Positions 8,647-16,682 of a DNA stretch of 64,000 nucleotides are shown here, one piece after another (position 1 is the first letter of the stretch; each line of letters begins with the position of its first letter). The notes beneath the pieces are model-generated. The model was given only the letters and a program-made list of their open reading frames with translations. It searched no databases and had not been told where the DNA came from. The stretch is from CAYPPG01 sp964412555. Lineage in GTDB: Bacteria; Hinthialibacterota; Hinthialibacteria; Hinthialibacterales; Hinthialibacteraceae. The stretch covers positions 1 through 64,000 of the forward strand of contig CAYPPG010000002.1 in assembly GCA_964412555.1 (NCBI GenBank), given 5' to 3'. A program made the translations under genes and the position numbers.

Positions 8647-8824
8647 AGTTGATTTGCACTTATTCCAAGGATTTCATTTTCATCACTATATTATAATGCG
8701 GCAATCAATCAAGTTTCGGTGAGATCAAATTTTCTATGATGGGTAAATTAAGAAATAGTAATTCGAGAGGATGGGGGATTTCGGTTGGAATGTGGGCTTG
8801 GTTCAAACCCTATTCAATTCGGAA

Positions 8825-8850
8825 GGGGACAGGCACGATGGCCTGTCCTC
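8825..8850. repeat. intergenic hairpin
   Basis: Perfect 8-base stem GGACAGGC/GCCTGTCC (8827-8834, 8841-8848) with a 6-base loop, in the gap between a secreted-protein gene and the galT-like operon, both on the minus strand. No T-run follows on the minus strand. It resembles other hairpin repeats in the window but no second copy is present here. Confidence 0.5.
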
Positions 8851-8866
8851 CTATATATTTATTTTG

Positions 8867-9559
8867 TTAGTGTTTTTTCTGAATTTCTTTCATGATGCTG
8901 TCGATGATTTCTCGGCGGATTTTTTCCGGATTCACATTTTTCAATATTTCTCTTCGGATTTCTTCCGGATTGATAGGGGCTGGGGAAGGATGTGTTTTCG
9001 AGTGTTCTTTTTCCCATTTGTGGGGAGGTTCAGGGATTGAGGGGAAATGCTCTTTAATGATCTGCTTTCGAACCAATTCCATAAATTCTTTGCCGTGAGT
9101 TTCCATCAATTGATTACCGATGAAGGCGCCAAGGAAGAAAATGCCTTTGGGGAGGCGAAGGCGGACTTCGGGTTCGTGTTCATTGGCGGGATCGATATCC
9201 ACCATGACGAAATTGGCCTCTGTGGGATCATCATCGGCTTCGTCAACCCAGATGCGTGCTTCCACTTCATCGTTAACATTAAGGATCAGCAGTTCTTTGT
9301 CTTTCATGGACACAAGGTCTTCGACGAGCGCGTCGATTCGGTTGCAGAGTTCCTCTTTGTCTTCAATCATGGCGCTCAGGCCGGAGGTTTTTACCGCTTC
9401 CAACAGGCAAATGGGAATACTGAAATGAATATTCGGGCCATGGTTGATTTCCACTTCTCCTCGAATCAGCGGCTCATCCGCGTAGGCTCCACCTGCACAA
9501 ATCCCGATCATCGCCGTTACTACGAATACACAGCATGCTTTCATCCATTTTTGTTTCAT
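8867..9559 (-). CDS. secreted protein of unknown function
   Basis: 230 residues. A clear signal peptide (positive start, hydrophobic core, AYA-D cleavage near residue 27) sends it across the inner membrane. The body is acidic, rich in Asp and Glu. The tail holds a proline-rich stretch (about 165-195) and a near-duplicated helical motif, NPEEIRREIL and NPEKIRREII, which may form a short amphipathic coiled coil. Start supported by AAAGGAG 7 bases upstream. Not recognised; transcribed alone between two minus-strand groups. Confidence 0.75.
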   Translation of the reverse strand: MKQKWMKACCVFVVTAMIGICAGGAYADEPLIRGEVEINHGPNIHFSIPICLLEAVKTSGLSAMIEDKEELCNRIDALVEDLVSMKDKELLILNVNDEVEARIWVDEADDDPTEANFVMVDIDPANEHEPEVRLRLPKGIFFLGAFIGNQLMETHGKEFMELVRKQIIKEHFPSIPEPPHKWEKEHSKTHPSPAPINPEEIRREILKNVNPEKIRREIIDSIMKEIQKKH

Positions 9560-9649
9560 GGTTTTGCTCCTTTATTCATAATTTGTTTGCACCGGTGATT
9601 GGAATCTCCGGATAATATCTGTGGTTTCTATGTGTGTTTTCGATGGTAA

Positions 9650-9707
9650 GGTAACGCCGGCATCTTGCCGGATTTCCCGGGAATTCCGCCGAGACGGCGG
9701 CGTTACC
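9650..9707. repeat. palindromic intergenic repeat (GGTAACGCCG family)
   Basis: Terminal arms GGTAACGCCG (9650-9659) and CGGCGTTACC (9698-9707) are perfect inverted repeats; smaller inverted pairs lie inside (GCCGG, CCCGGG, CCGCC/GGCGG). It lies in the 300-base gap between two divergent secreted-protein genes, which otherwise shows nothing recognisable. The element looks like a non-coding interspersed palindrome. Confidence 0.6.
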
Positions 9708-9872
9708 CATTCATCTTTTATACGCGGCCATGTAGATAAATCTTTACTCATCACTTCATTTATTTTTTTCTGGGATCAATTCTTTGCTTCTTTCTAAACC
9801 GCTGACACTTTCGGAAAGGAATTGTAATATAGATGTCGTATCATCCTGAGAAGTAGAAAGGAAGATGTGCAA

Positions 9873-11918
9873 ATGAAATGTCATTTATGGATACCGGTTG
9901 TTTGTTGTGTATGCTTTCTTTGTTTTTGCAAGGCTAAGGCAGAAGATTTACAATTGTCAGTCAAAAAGGAAGAGAATTGTTATTCTATTGAAATTGTATC
10001 CGATGAAACCGTGGTATGGCATTCGCCTGGGGAAGGATTGTGGTCGATTGCAACGGATTGGCAGGATCGGTGGCCGGCGAAATGGCGGCACGCCAGTCCC
10101 ATGAAAGTCGAACGGATTGAGGACTGGACGATTCTTCGCGGAGAACTCGAATTGCCGGAGGGGAAGTGGAAACTTGCCGATTCGTACCGGCTAGAAGATG
10201 GTTATATCAAGTGTATTCGCCGTTTTATTTGGGAAGGGGAGAACACATTAGAGCGATGTACCTTGTCCGTTCGTTATTTCACTGGAGCCACGGGTTCTGG
10301 GGTATTGATGCCGGGGATTGTGTATTATGGCAATCCGTCGGGAGCACGAAGCGGCCGGGTTCCAGTGTATGAGGGGAAATCGGGTGAAGAATCAATATTT
10401 GAGGAACATCGCTTTCCCATGCCGTTTGTGAGTTTGGAAGGGGAGATCAAAAGTGAGTTGCGAGGGGTGGCAATGCATTCGCTTCCTTCACCGGTTCCAT
10501 ATGGAAATCTGCCCGATCAATGGTGGTCGATGGGGGTGATCGCTCACGAGGATTCGACGGAGTTTACGTTGCTTTCCGGACCTTGTGCCTCGAATAGAAA
10601 GCGGAGTGTCATCAAGGCGGTGCAGCCGGGCTTTGTTCCATACGACAATGCGTATTTGAATATCGAGCCTGGGACGATCATTGAAAAGACCTTTTATTTG
10701 GAAGCCTATCCGGTTGAGGCGAAAGGCTCTGGATTTCGAGAAACGATCCGGACTTCGCTGGATTTATGTTCGCCCTACTCGCTGGAAGGGATGCCGGCAT
10801 TCCAGGATATTATTGAAGACAAATATCGCTATGCAAAGACGAGATGGCATGAAACGAAAGATTCAGCAGGGTTTAAAAAATATCATAATCGAAATTTTTA
10901 TGTGCTCGGTTGGTGCGGGCAGGCAGCGGCGCTTGGCTATGCGTTACCGGTCTTGAAGGATGGACTCGATGCTCCGGAAACATTGTCCATGGCACAAAAA
11001 TCGTTGGATTTTCTCTCTAGCGCTGAATTTTATGATGGCGGTTTTCATACTTGGTATGATTATAAAAAAAAGAAATGGAGCCGGCATGAGCCGTTGTCGC
11101 AGGGGCAGGGAATGCTCAATGTTGCCAATGCTGTGCGCGTGGGGGAAAAGAAAAGTTTGGATACGAAACGTTGGAAAGCATTCTTGCGAAAAGCATGCGA
11201 TTTTCATTCACGTCGAATATTGAAAGAGGATTGGAATCCGAAATCGACGGATGAGGCGTTTTTTATCGCTCCTCTTTGTGAAGGATATCGCATATTCGGT
11301 ATTGACATTCACCGGGAAGCAGCCGAAAAGGCCGGGCAAATTTACGCGGATCGGCATGTCTCGATGCGGGAACCGTATTGGGGAGGTACATTGGATGCAA
11401 GTTGTGAGGACAAGGAAGGGGCTTTTGCGGCATTGCAGGGATTTCTGGCTCTATATGAACTGACTGGGGAATCCCGTTATTTGCAGTGGGCGGGGCATGC
11501 GTTGGATGTCGTTTTGACTTATGTCGTGATTTGGGATATCGATCTTCCGCCAGGACGTTTGCGGGACCACAATTTCAAAACACGGGGCTGGACGGTGGTT
11601 TCTCCGCAAAATCAGCACATCGATGTGTATGGAGTCTTGATTGCTCCACTTGTCTACCGTATGGGAGAGTTATTGGAACGGGATGAGTTGAAACGTCTTG
11701 CCATTTTAATGTTCCGAAGTTGTGGGCAGTTGATCGATCCTTATGGCAGCCAGGGGGAACAGCCGCAGCATACGAATTATACACAAGGGGGGAAAGCAGA
11801 TGATATTTTTGCTTTGCGCGGCGGGTATGTGGAAGATTGGACCGTGTTTTGGATCACCGCGCATTTTCTGAATGCGGCGGCGCAGTTTCGGGAATTGGGA
11901 GTTTCAATTTGGGATTAA
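9873..11918 (+). CDS. secreted glycoside hydrolase-like protein
   Basis: 681 residues. Signal peptide (VVCCVCFLCFCKAKA) then a beta-rich N-terminal half and a C-terminal half rich in tryptophan and paired helices (YVLGWCGQAAALGYALPVL, GGFHTWYDYKKKKWSRHEPLSQGQGM split by helices), typical of alpha/alpha-barrel sugar-active enzymes. Acidic residues in GGTLDASCEDKEGAF and FDGG-like loops could be catalytic, but I cannot name a GH family. The ATG at 9873 has AAAGGAAG 8 bases upstream; an in-frame GTG at 9867 is too close to that site. It overlaps the convergent pilin-like gene by four bases. Likely acts on polysaccharide in the periplasm or outside. Confidence 0.65.
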   Translation: MKCHLWIPVVCCVCFLCFCKAKAEDLQLSVKKEENCYSIEIVSDETVVWHSPGEGLWSIATDWQDRWPAKWRHASPMKVERIEDWTILRGELELPEGKWKLADSYRLEDGYIKCIRRFIWEGENTLERCTLSVRYFTGATGSGVLMPGIVYYGNPSGARSGRVPVYEGKSGEESIFEEHRFPMPFVSLEGEIKSELRGVAMHSLPSPVPYGNLPDQWWSMGVIAHEDSTEFTLLSGPCASNRKRSVIKAVQPGFVPYDNAYLNIEPGTIIEKTFYLEAYPVEAKGSGFRETIRTSLDLCSPYSLEGMPAFQDIIEDKYRYAKTRWHETKDSAGFKKYHNRNFYVLGWCGQAAALGYALPVLKDGLDAPETLSMAQKSLDFLSSAEFYDGGFHTWYDYKKKKWSRHEPLSQGQGMLNVANAVRVGEKKSLDTKRWKAFLRKACDFHSRRILKEDWNPKSTDEAFFIAPLCEGYRIFGIDIHREAAEKAGQIYADRHVSMREPYWGGTLDASCEDKEGAFAALQGFLALYELTGESRYLQWAGHALDVVLTYVVIWDIDLPPGRLRDHNFKTRGWTVVSPQNQHIDVYGVLIAPLVYRMGELLERDELKRLAILMFRSCGQLIDPYGSQGEQPQHTNYTQGGKADDIFALRGGYVEDWTVFWITAHFLNAAAQFRELGVSIWD

Positions 11919-12535
11919 TGTCCGCCGCCGATGATTTGGCTGTTCAAGACGTATATATTTCCGTTTGACACCAAACCGTTTGATGGATCGTAGATGAAGC
12001 TGGCTTCTCTACTGGCCAAATCTCTGGCGCCGGCTTCGCCCCAGGGGTAATCCTGATCACCATCCGGTCCGAGTGAAGTCATCAAATATTCAATATGGAC
12101 TCGCCCCATCATATTGTATGTTCCTGTACTTCCCTTGCAATTCGGGGTTCCGTTGGGGCCGAAAGAGACGCGTGAGGTGTACTCGAAAACCGGTTTCAGT
12201 CCGGTTCTCACGGTATCCATATTTTGAAATTGGGGATCGATACCTGCGAATTCATCGATGGGAAGGAAACTGATATACGCCACGGGGGTGGTGAGTGGAA
12301 TGTAGGAAAGATGTTCGGCGCTTCCGACATTGCAGTCCCCGTCGAAAGTGTATTGTCCCCGATCAAGCCGGTATTGTTCTTCGCCCATGGAGACGGCTTT
12401 CATATCCGAGACGACACGCACGACTTTCGCTCTCATTTGTGCATTCAAAAAGTTGGGTACGGCGATAGCGGCGAGAATTCCGATGATGGCTACGACGATC
12501 AATAATTCAATGAGTGTGAAACTATGTGTGTTCAT
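11915..12535 (-). CDS. type IV pilin-like / pseudopilin protein
   Basis: 206 residues. It begins with a five-residue leader and the classic prepilin core FTLIELLIVVAIIGILAAIA with Glu at mature position 5, followed by AVPNFLNAQ and a globular domain. This marks a substrate of prepilin peptidase in a type II secretion or type IV pilus-like system. The residue before the cleavage point is Ser (HS|FTLIE), not the usual Gly. Start at 12535 has AAGGA upstream; the longer frame adds a hydrophobic stretch not expected. No assembly genes are close, as is common for scattered pseudopilins in PVC-type and candidate-phylum genomes. Confidence 0.85.
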   Translation of the reverse strand: MNTHSFTLIELLIVVAIIGILAAIAVPNFLNAQMRAKVVRVVSDMKAVSMGEEQYRLDRGQYTFDGDCNVGSAEHLSYIPLTTPVAYISFLPIDEFAGIDPQFQNMDTVRTGLKPVFEYTSRVSFGPNGTPNCKGSTGTYNMMGRVHIEYLMTSLGPDGDQDYPWGEAGARDLASREASFIYDPSNGLVSNGNIYVLNSQIIGGGH

Positions 12536-12690
12536 GAGATGAGTTCCTTTGTAAATGGTGAAATAGTGTGTTATAAAAACACGCATTTATTAGCCAAACT
12601 CATTGTCAGCTCGCTTAAATGGTATATCGATTTTATTGTATTGTTTAGCCCGATGATGAGTAAACAAAGAGTGAAAGTTGAGGAGATATC

Positions 12691-13035
12691 ATGCGAAAGT
12701 TGATTTTTATTGGTATTATCGGAATTTTGGTCAATCCGGCATTCTCGCAGGAATGGGATGTCGTCAGTACATTCGACAATTATGAGGAAGAAGACTGGTT
12801 TATTTTTCGAGAGCCTCGCGCCGGAACGGAAATCACGCAAAATGGGGACGGGACGGTGACCATCTCCCGATTGGGCGCGGATAGTGAAACGGTCTATTTG
12901 ACTCGCGATGTTTCGTGGAATGAGCCGCCGGAAGACGAGTTGGTCGATTATTTTCGAACGGGGAACGGGATTATTCTTGATCCCAATGAACCGCAAGGGG
13001 AACAATCCTCATGTGTGTTTTGGGATTTATACTGA
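12691..13035 (+). CDS. short secreted protein, possibly truncated
   Basis: 114 residues with a signal peptide (IGIIGILVNPAFSQ) and a good ribosome site (GAGGAG). The mature part (WDVVSTFDNYEEEDWFIF...GDGTVTIS) looks like the first strands of a beta-sandwich, as in secreted sugar-binding or LamG-like proteins. It stops abruptly after VFWDLY. The next 340 bases hold only a nuclease remnant, so the gene may have lost its 3' part. Function unknown. Confidence 0.55.
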   Translation: MRKLIFIGIIGILVNPAFSQEWDVVSTFDNYEEEDWFIFREPRAGTEITQNGDGTVTISRLGADSETVYLTRDVSWNEPPEDELVDYFRTGNGIILDPNEPQGEQSSCVFWDLY

Positions 13036-13048
13036 AATGATCTGCTAA

Positions 13049-13276
13049 TTATTGCGCTTTTTTTTGTAACCAATCATGCAAATCCGTGAGGTTTCTAAAC
13101 TCGAAGAATGAATCTATAAGTTCTTCCACTTGAGTATTTGGTAACTGCTGAAGTTGTTCATTCAAGGCGGGATCAATTGCTCCAAATTTTTGTGGGAAGA
13201 AAGCGGGTAGATATCGGGCATTTTTGAGTACTTTGAATATTTTAGGAAGATAGTTTCGAAGACTGGGGTGAAAGAT
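13049..13276 (-). pseudogene. 3' remnant of an Rpn/DUF4351-type nuclease gene
   Basis: The minus frame is open for about 75 codons and ends in TAA at 13049-13051. It encodes a typical DUF4351 tail: LQQLPNTQVEELIDSFFEF followed by RNLTDLHDWL. A stop codon at 13277-13279 cuts it upstream and no start codon with a ribosome site is present. The full-length relative at 42255-43286 shows the family is in this genome. This explains most of the otherwise empty stretch 13036-13375. Confidence 0.65.
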
Positions 13277-13375
13277 CTATTTCATCAACATTGAACCTCC
13301 CCCCAATTTGCTCTATCGTATTGTGTTGTGGAAACCGTTATTTGTTCCACATATCGAACATTATTGAGGTGAAAG

Positions 13376-14686
13376 ATGACAGAGTATTTTCCAGGTGTTT
13401 CTACCATTCAATATGAAGGTCCGGATTCTAAAAATCCCCTTGCCTTTAAACATTACAATCCCGATGAAATGATCCTTGGCAAGAAAATGAAAGATCATTT
13501 TCGTTTTTCCGTTTGTTATTGGCATACGTTCAAATGCCTGGGCAACGATCCTTTCGGCCCCGGGACCATGATTCGTGCCTACAATGACTCGAATGATCCT
13601 ATGCAGGTGGCCGAAATGACTTTGGACGCCGCATTTGAATTTTTTACGAAACTAGGTACCGGCTTCTGGTGCTTTCACGATCGCGATATTGCCCCTGAAG
13701 CCGATACTCTTGCCGAAACCAATAAACGCCTCGATCAGATTGTTGCCAAAGCCAAAAAGAAACAGGACGAGACCGGCGTCAAACTGCTGTGGGGAACCAG
13801 CAACCTGTTCTCTCACCGCCGTTTCATGGCGGGAGCCGCCACCAATCCTTCTCCCGAAGTGTTCGCTTATGCCGCCAGCCAGGTAAAAAAGGCGATGGAA
13901 ATCACCCATGAACTCGGTGGAGCCGGGTATGTTTTTTGGGGAGGCCGTGAAGGGTATGAAACCTTATTGAACACGGATATGAAACGCGAACTCGATCATC
14001 TGGCCCGTTTGCTTCATCTGGCTGTCGATTATAAAAAGAAAATCGGATTTCAAGGCCAGTTCTATATCGAACCCAAGCCGAAAGAACCGACAAAGCATCA
14101 ATACGATTTCGACGCCGCCGCCTGCTATGCCTTTCTGCAAAAATATGATCTGGTCGATCATTTAAAATTGAACATCGAAGCCAATCACGGCACGTTGGCC
14201 ATGCATACCTTTCATCATGAACTGGAATTTGCGGGGGCTAACGGCATACTTGGTTCCGTGGATGCCAACCGCGGCGATCTCCTGCTCGGTTGGGATACCG
14301 ATCAGTTTCCTGTGGACCTTTATGACACCACGCTTGCCATGTACACCATCACCAAATACGGCGGATTCACGACCGGCGGTCTCAATTTCGATGCCAAAGT
14401 CCGCCGCCAGTCCATTGAACCGGACGATCTTTTCCATGCCCATATCGGTGGTATGGATGCCTTTGCCCGCGGACTTAAATCCGCCGCCAAAATGTTGGAA
14501 GACAAAACTTTTGAAAAGTTCATCAAGGAGCGGTACACGAAGTGGGATGAAGAACTTGGCCAGAAGATCGAAAAAGGGACTATCGGCTTCGAAGAACTTG
14601 AACAATACACTCTCGAACACGGCGAACCCAAAATCCAAAGCGGACGGCAGGAAATGCTTGAAAATATTCTCAATGAATACATTTGA
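13376..14686 (+). CDS. xylA: xylose isomerase
   Basis: 436 residues, the class II length. It interconverts D-xylose and D-xylulose (and glucose/fructose) with two divalent metals. Family signatures are FWCFHDRDIAP with the catalytic histidine, GYVFWGGREGYETLLNTD, FYIEPKPKEPTKHQYDFD (metal-binding Glu), LNIEANHGTLAMHTFHHEL and GSVDANRGD. The start is preceded by GAGGTGA. It stands alone without xylB or a transporter, so the kinase must be elsewhere. Codons end in C more often than in most neighbours, which may mean high expression or later arrival. Confidence 0.95.
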   Translation: MTEYFPGVSTIQYEGPDSKNPLAFKHYNPDEMILGKKMKDHFRFSVCYWHTFKCLGNDPFGPGTMIRAYNDSNDPMQVAEMTLDAAFEFFTKLGTGFWCFHDRDIAPEADTLAETNKRLDQIVAKAKKKQDETGVKLLWGTSNLFSHRRFMAGAATNPSPEVFAYAASQVKKAMEITHELGGAGYVFWGGREGYETLLNTDMKRELDHLARLLHLAVDYKKKIGFQGQFYIEPKPKEPTKHQYDFDAAACYAFLQKYDLVDHLKLNIEANHGTLAMHTFHHELEFAGANGILGSVDANRGDLLLGWDTDQFPVDLYDTTLAMYTITKYGGFTTGGLNFDAKVRRQSIEPDDLFHAHIGGMDAFARGLKSAAKMLEDKTFEKFIKERYTKWDEELGQKIEKGTIGFEELEQYTLEHGEPKIQSGRQEMLENILNEYI

Positions 14687-14720
14687 TTTCGGTCTCGCCA
14701 TTCATTCATAAAACAGTGTC

Positions 14721-14750
14721 GGAGCGCGGGCATTCCTGCCCGCATCTTCC
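14721..14750. repeat. CGGGCA hairpin repeat, single copy
   Basis: GCGGGCA-TTCC-TGCCCGC (14726-14743) is a perfect 7-base hairpin flanked by GGAGC and ATCTTCC. It is a solitary copy of the unit that forms the tandem array at 24873-25190; another lies at 34893-34919. Sits after xylA and may be read into its mRNA tail. Confidence 0.7.
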
Positions 14751-14809
14751 AACGTGTGAACAATCATTTTCGTGGTAACGAAAAGACCATCTCTGTACCC
14801 CAAAAATCC

Positions 14810-14826
14810 TTGGCACATTAATTGCT
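14810..14826 (+). promoter_or_regulatory. sigma-54 promoter of the kinase-cheV operon
   Basis: TTGGCAC-ATTAA-TTGCT matches the RpoN consensus TGGCAC-N5-TTGCW exactly, with GG at 14812-14813 and GC at 14824-14825 and the obligatory ten bases between. The start would be near 14837, about 40 bases before the kinase gene. An RpoN activator gene lies 10.7 kb downstream (25519-26619). Confidence 0.8.
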
Positions 14827-14876
14827 TCAAAATATTGCAAAGATATCCCTTTCGGATTCTTGACTGATCCCAAATT

Positions 14877-15605
14877 ATGAACACAAAAAAAATGTCTGAC
14901 TATAAAACTGATCAAAATTCCCTACATCTCCAATTCGTAGCCATGCTTCTCCACGATCTGGAAAGCCCGTTGGCCGTGACAAAACAGTTTTTGCATCGGG
15001 TTGAAGAAGGGCGCCATGATCCCGCCAATCCACGTCATCAGGATTTGGTGACGGCGACTCGATTGGCTGTAAACCGGGCGGAAAGGATTTTGGAGGATGT
15101 TCTTGATCTCGCCCGTGCGCATGAGGAAGGGCTGAAAATCCATTTTCAACCAACCAATTTGCGCGAATGCATCCAACAATGCAAAGAAATGGTCGTTCAT
15201 TTGGCGGAGGACAAGAATCTGGAACTCCAGTTGAATGTCGACTCATCTTTGCCGGAAGAATCACGGATCGATGCGTCTCTATTCGAGCGAGTCATCGATA
15301 ATTTTCTGATCAATGCGATCCGTAACGCGCCCCGTAACACATCCGTCCAAATTGGCGTGAGTTGTAACGAGATCAGCTACAGAATTGAAGTCGAAAATCA
15401 ACTGGCCGAAGAAGTGGATGTCGATTTTGAGAAAATTTTTGAGCCGGATTATCAAGTTGAAATTCGCAGCAAGAAACAACTTCGAGGCTCGGGACTCGGT
15501 TTGACTTTCTGCAAAGAGGCTGTTACGGCTATGAAAGGCTATATCGGAGCCAAGCGGAAACAAGACGGGAATGTCGTGTTTTGGATTGAATTGCCGAGGG
15601 AATGA
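14877..15605 (+). CDS. cytoplasmic sensor histidine kinase
   Basis: 242 residues, no membrane segment and no sensor domain. The dimerisation helix has LLHDLESPLAVTK with His26 as phosphoacceptor; the usual HELRTPL reads HDLESPL. The ATP-binding domain shows DNFLINAIRNAPR (N box) and GSGLGLTFCKEA (G box). The first 15 residues lack a clear ribosome site and the start could be Met6. Cotranscribed with cheV 36 bases downstream, behind a sigma-54 promoter. The likely partner is the CheV receiver domain; input must come from a partner protein. Confidence 0.85.
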   Translation: MNTKKMSDYKTDQNSLHLQFVAMLLHDLESPLAVTKQFLHRVEEGRHDPANPRHQDLVTATRLAVNRAERILEDVLDLARAHEEGLKIHFQPTNLRECIQQCKEMVVHLAEDKNLELQLNVDSSLPEESRIDASLFERVIDNFLINAIRNAPRNTSVQIGVSCNEISYRIEVENQLAEEVDVDFEKIFEPDYQVEIRSKKQLRGSGLGLTFCKEAVTAMKGYIGAKRKQDGNVVFWIELPRE

Positions 15606-15641
15606 GTTTGAATTTTTGAACGATTGTAAAGGAGCATTCTG

Positions 15642-16556
15642 ATGGTTGAAGAAATGCATGTTCAGGCGGACACTTATTTACGGTCCGGTTCGAATGAACT
15701 CAAAATTCTTGAATTCAAAGCCGGTGGTGAAATTTACGGTATCAATATTTTAAAGGTAAGCCGTGTGTTATCGGAAATGCCGGCCTTTTGTGTGATTCCG
15801 GGTACTCATCCGGCCATGCGCGGAGTTTTCAATGAACAGGGAAACGTGGTTCCCGTGCTGGATCTCAGGCTTTTTCTCAGCGGCAAGGAGACTTCACTGG
15901 ACGAACGGTACCGTATCATCGTGACCGAGTTTTTCGGGATGAAAAATGCTCTGCTGGTCGACAATGTCGAGGCGGTACATACGGTTTTGTGGGAACAGGT
16001 GATTAACGCGCATAACGTTGTCGAAGGGCTTGAAAATCCCTACGTCATCTCGATCGTTCGTCCTACAGAAGACAAAATGATCCTCATGCTCGATTATGAA
16101 ACAATCATCTTGAAAGTCTGTCCCGATCAAGTCGAGAAAGAAGTGGAGAAAGGAGAAGCCATCCCCCTCGACGGAGGCAGCCGGAAAATCCTGCTAGCCG
16201 AAGACAGTTCCTCTGTCCGTAATATGCTGCAGCTTGAGCTCGAAGAACACGGATTCGAGGTTTTCGTGGCCCATGACGGCAAGGAGGCCTTGCAACTGAT
16301 TGAAGAAGTTTCCGATATCGCTCTCGTCATATCCGATGTGGAGATGCCCCAAACCGATGGACTTTCTTTGACCAAACAAATCAAGGAAAATCCGAAAACC
16401 TCTCACATTCCGGTGATCGTTTATTCTTCCATCGGTGATCTCGGAATGAAGGAACGCGCCAAATATTTGCATGCGGAAGAACATATCACCAAATTGAACC
16501 TGCAGGAACTTTTCCAAAAGGTTTCCACATTACTCGAAAAACCCGCCGCCGTTTGA
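15642..16556 (+). CDS. cheV: CheV chemotaxis coupling protein
   Basis: 304 residues. An N-terminal CheW-like coupling domain (about 18-160, YGINILKVSRVL and RGVFNEQGNVVPVLDL) is joined to a receiver domain (about 182-300). Receiver residues are Asp188, Asp232 (LVISDVEMPQTDG) and Lys284. CheV links receptors to CheA and adjusts signalling by phosphorylation. No cheA or receptor gene is in the window, and its operon partner is a soluble kinase, so phosphate may come from that kinase instead. Ribosome site AAAGGAG is present. Confidence 0.92.
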   Translation: MVEEMHVQADTYLRSGSNELKILEFKAGGEIYGINILKVSRVLSEMPAFCVIPGTHPAMRGVFNEQGNVVPVLDLRLFLSGKETSLDERYRIIVTEFFGMKNALLVDNVEAVHTVLWEQVINAHNVVEGLENPYVISIVRPTEDKMILMLDYETIILKVCPDQVEKEVEKGEAIPLDGGSRKILLAEDSSSVRNMLQLELEEHGFEVFVAHDGKEALQLIEEVSDIALVISDVEMPQTDGLSLTKQIKENPKTSHIPVIVYSSIGDLGMKERAKYLHAEEHITKLNLQELFQKVSTLLEKPAAV

Positions 16557-16682
16557 TTGATTTGAGCCGGGTACATCATTTTAGAGAAATTAACCGGTTT
16601 CATAATTCCTCAAGCGGAATTAAAATATCTATTTTACTATATCTAATCGAAGTGACTCCATATCTGTTTATAGGATATACTA

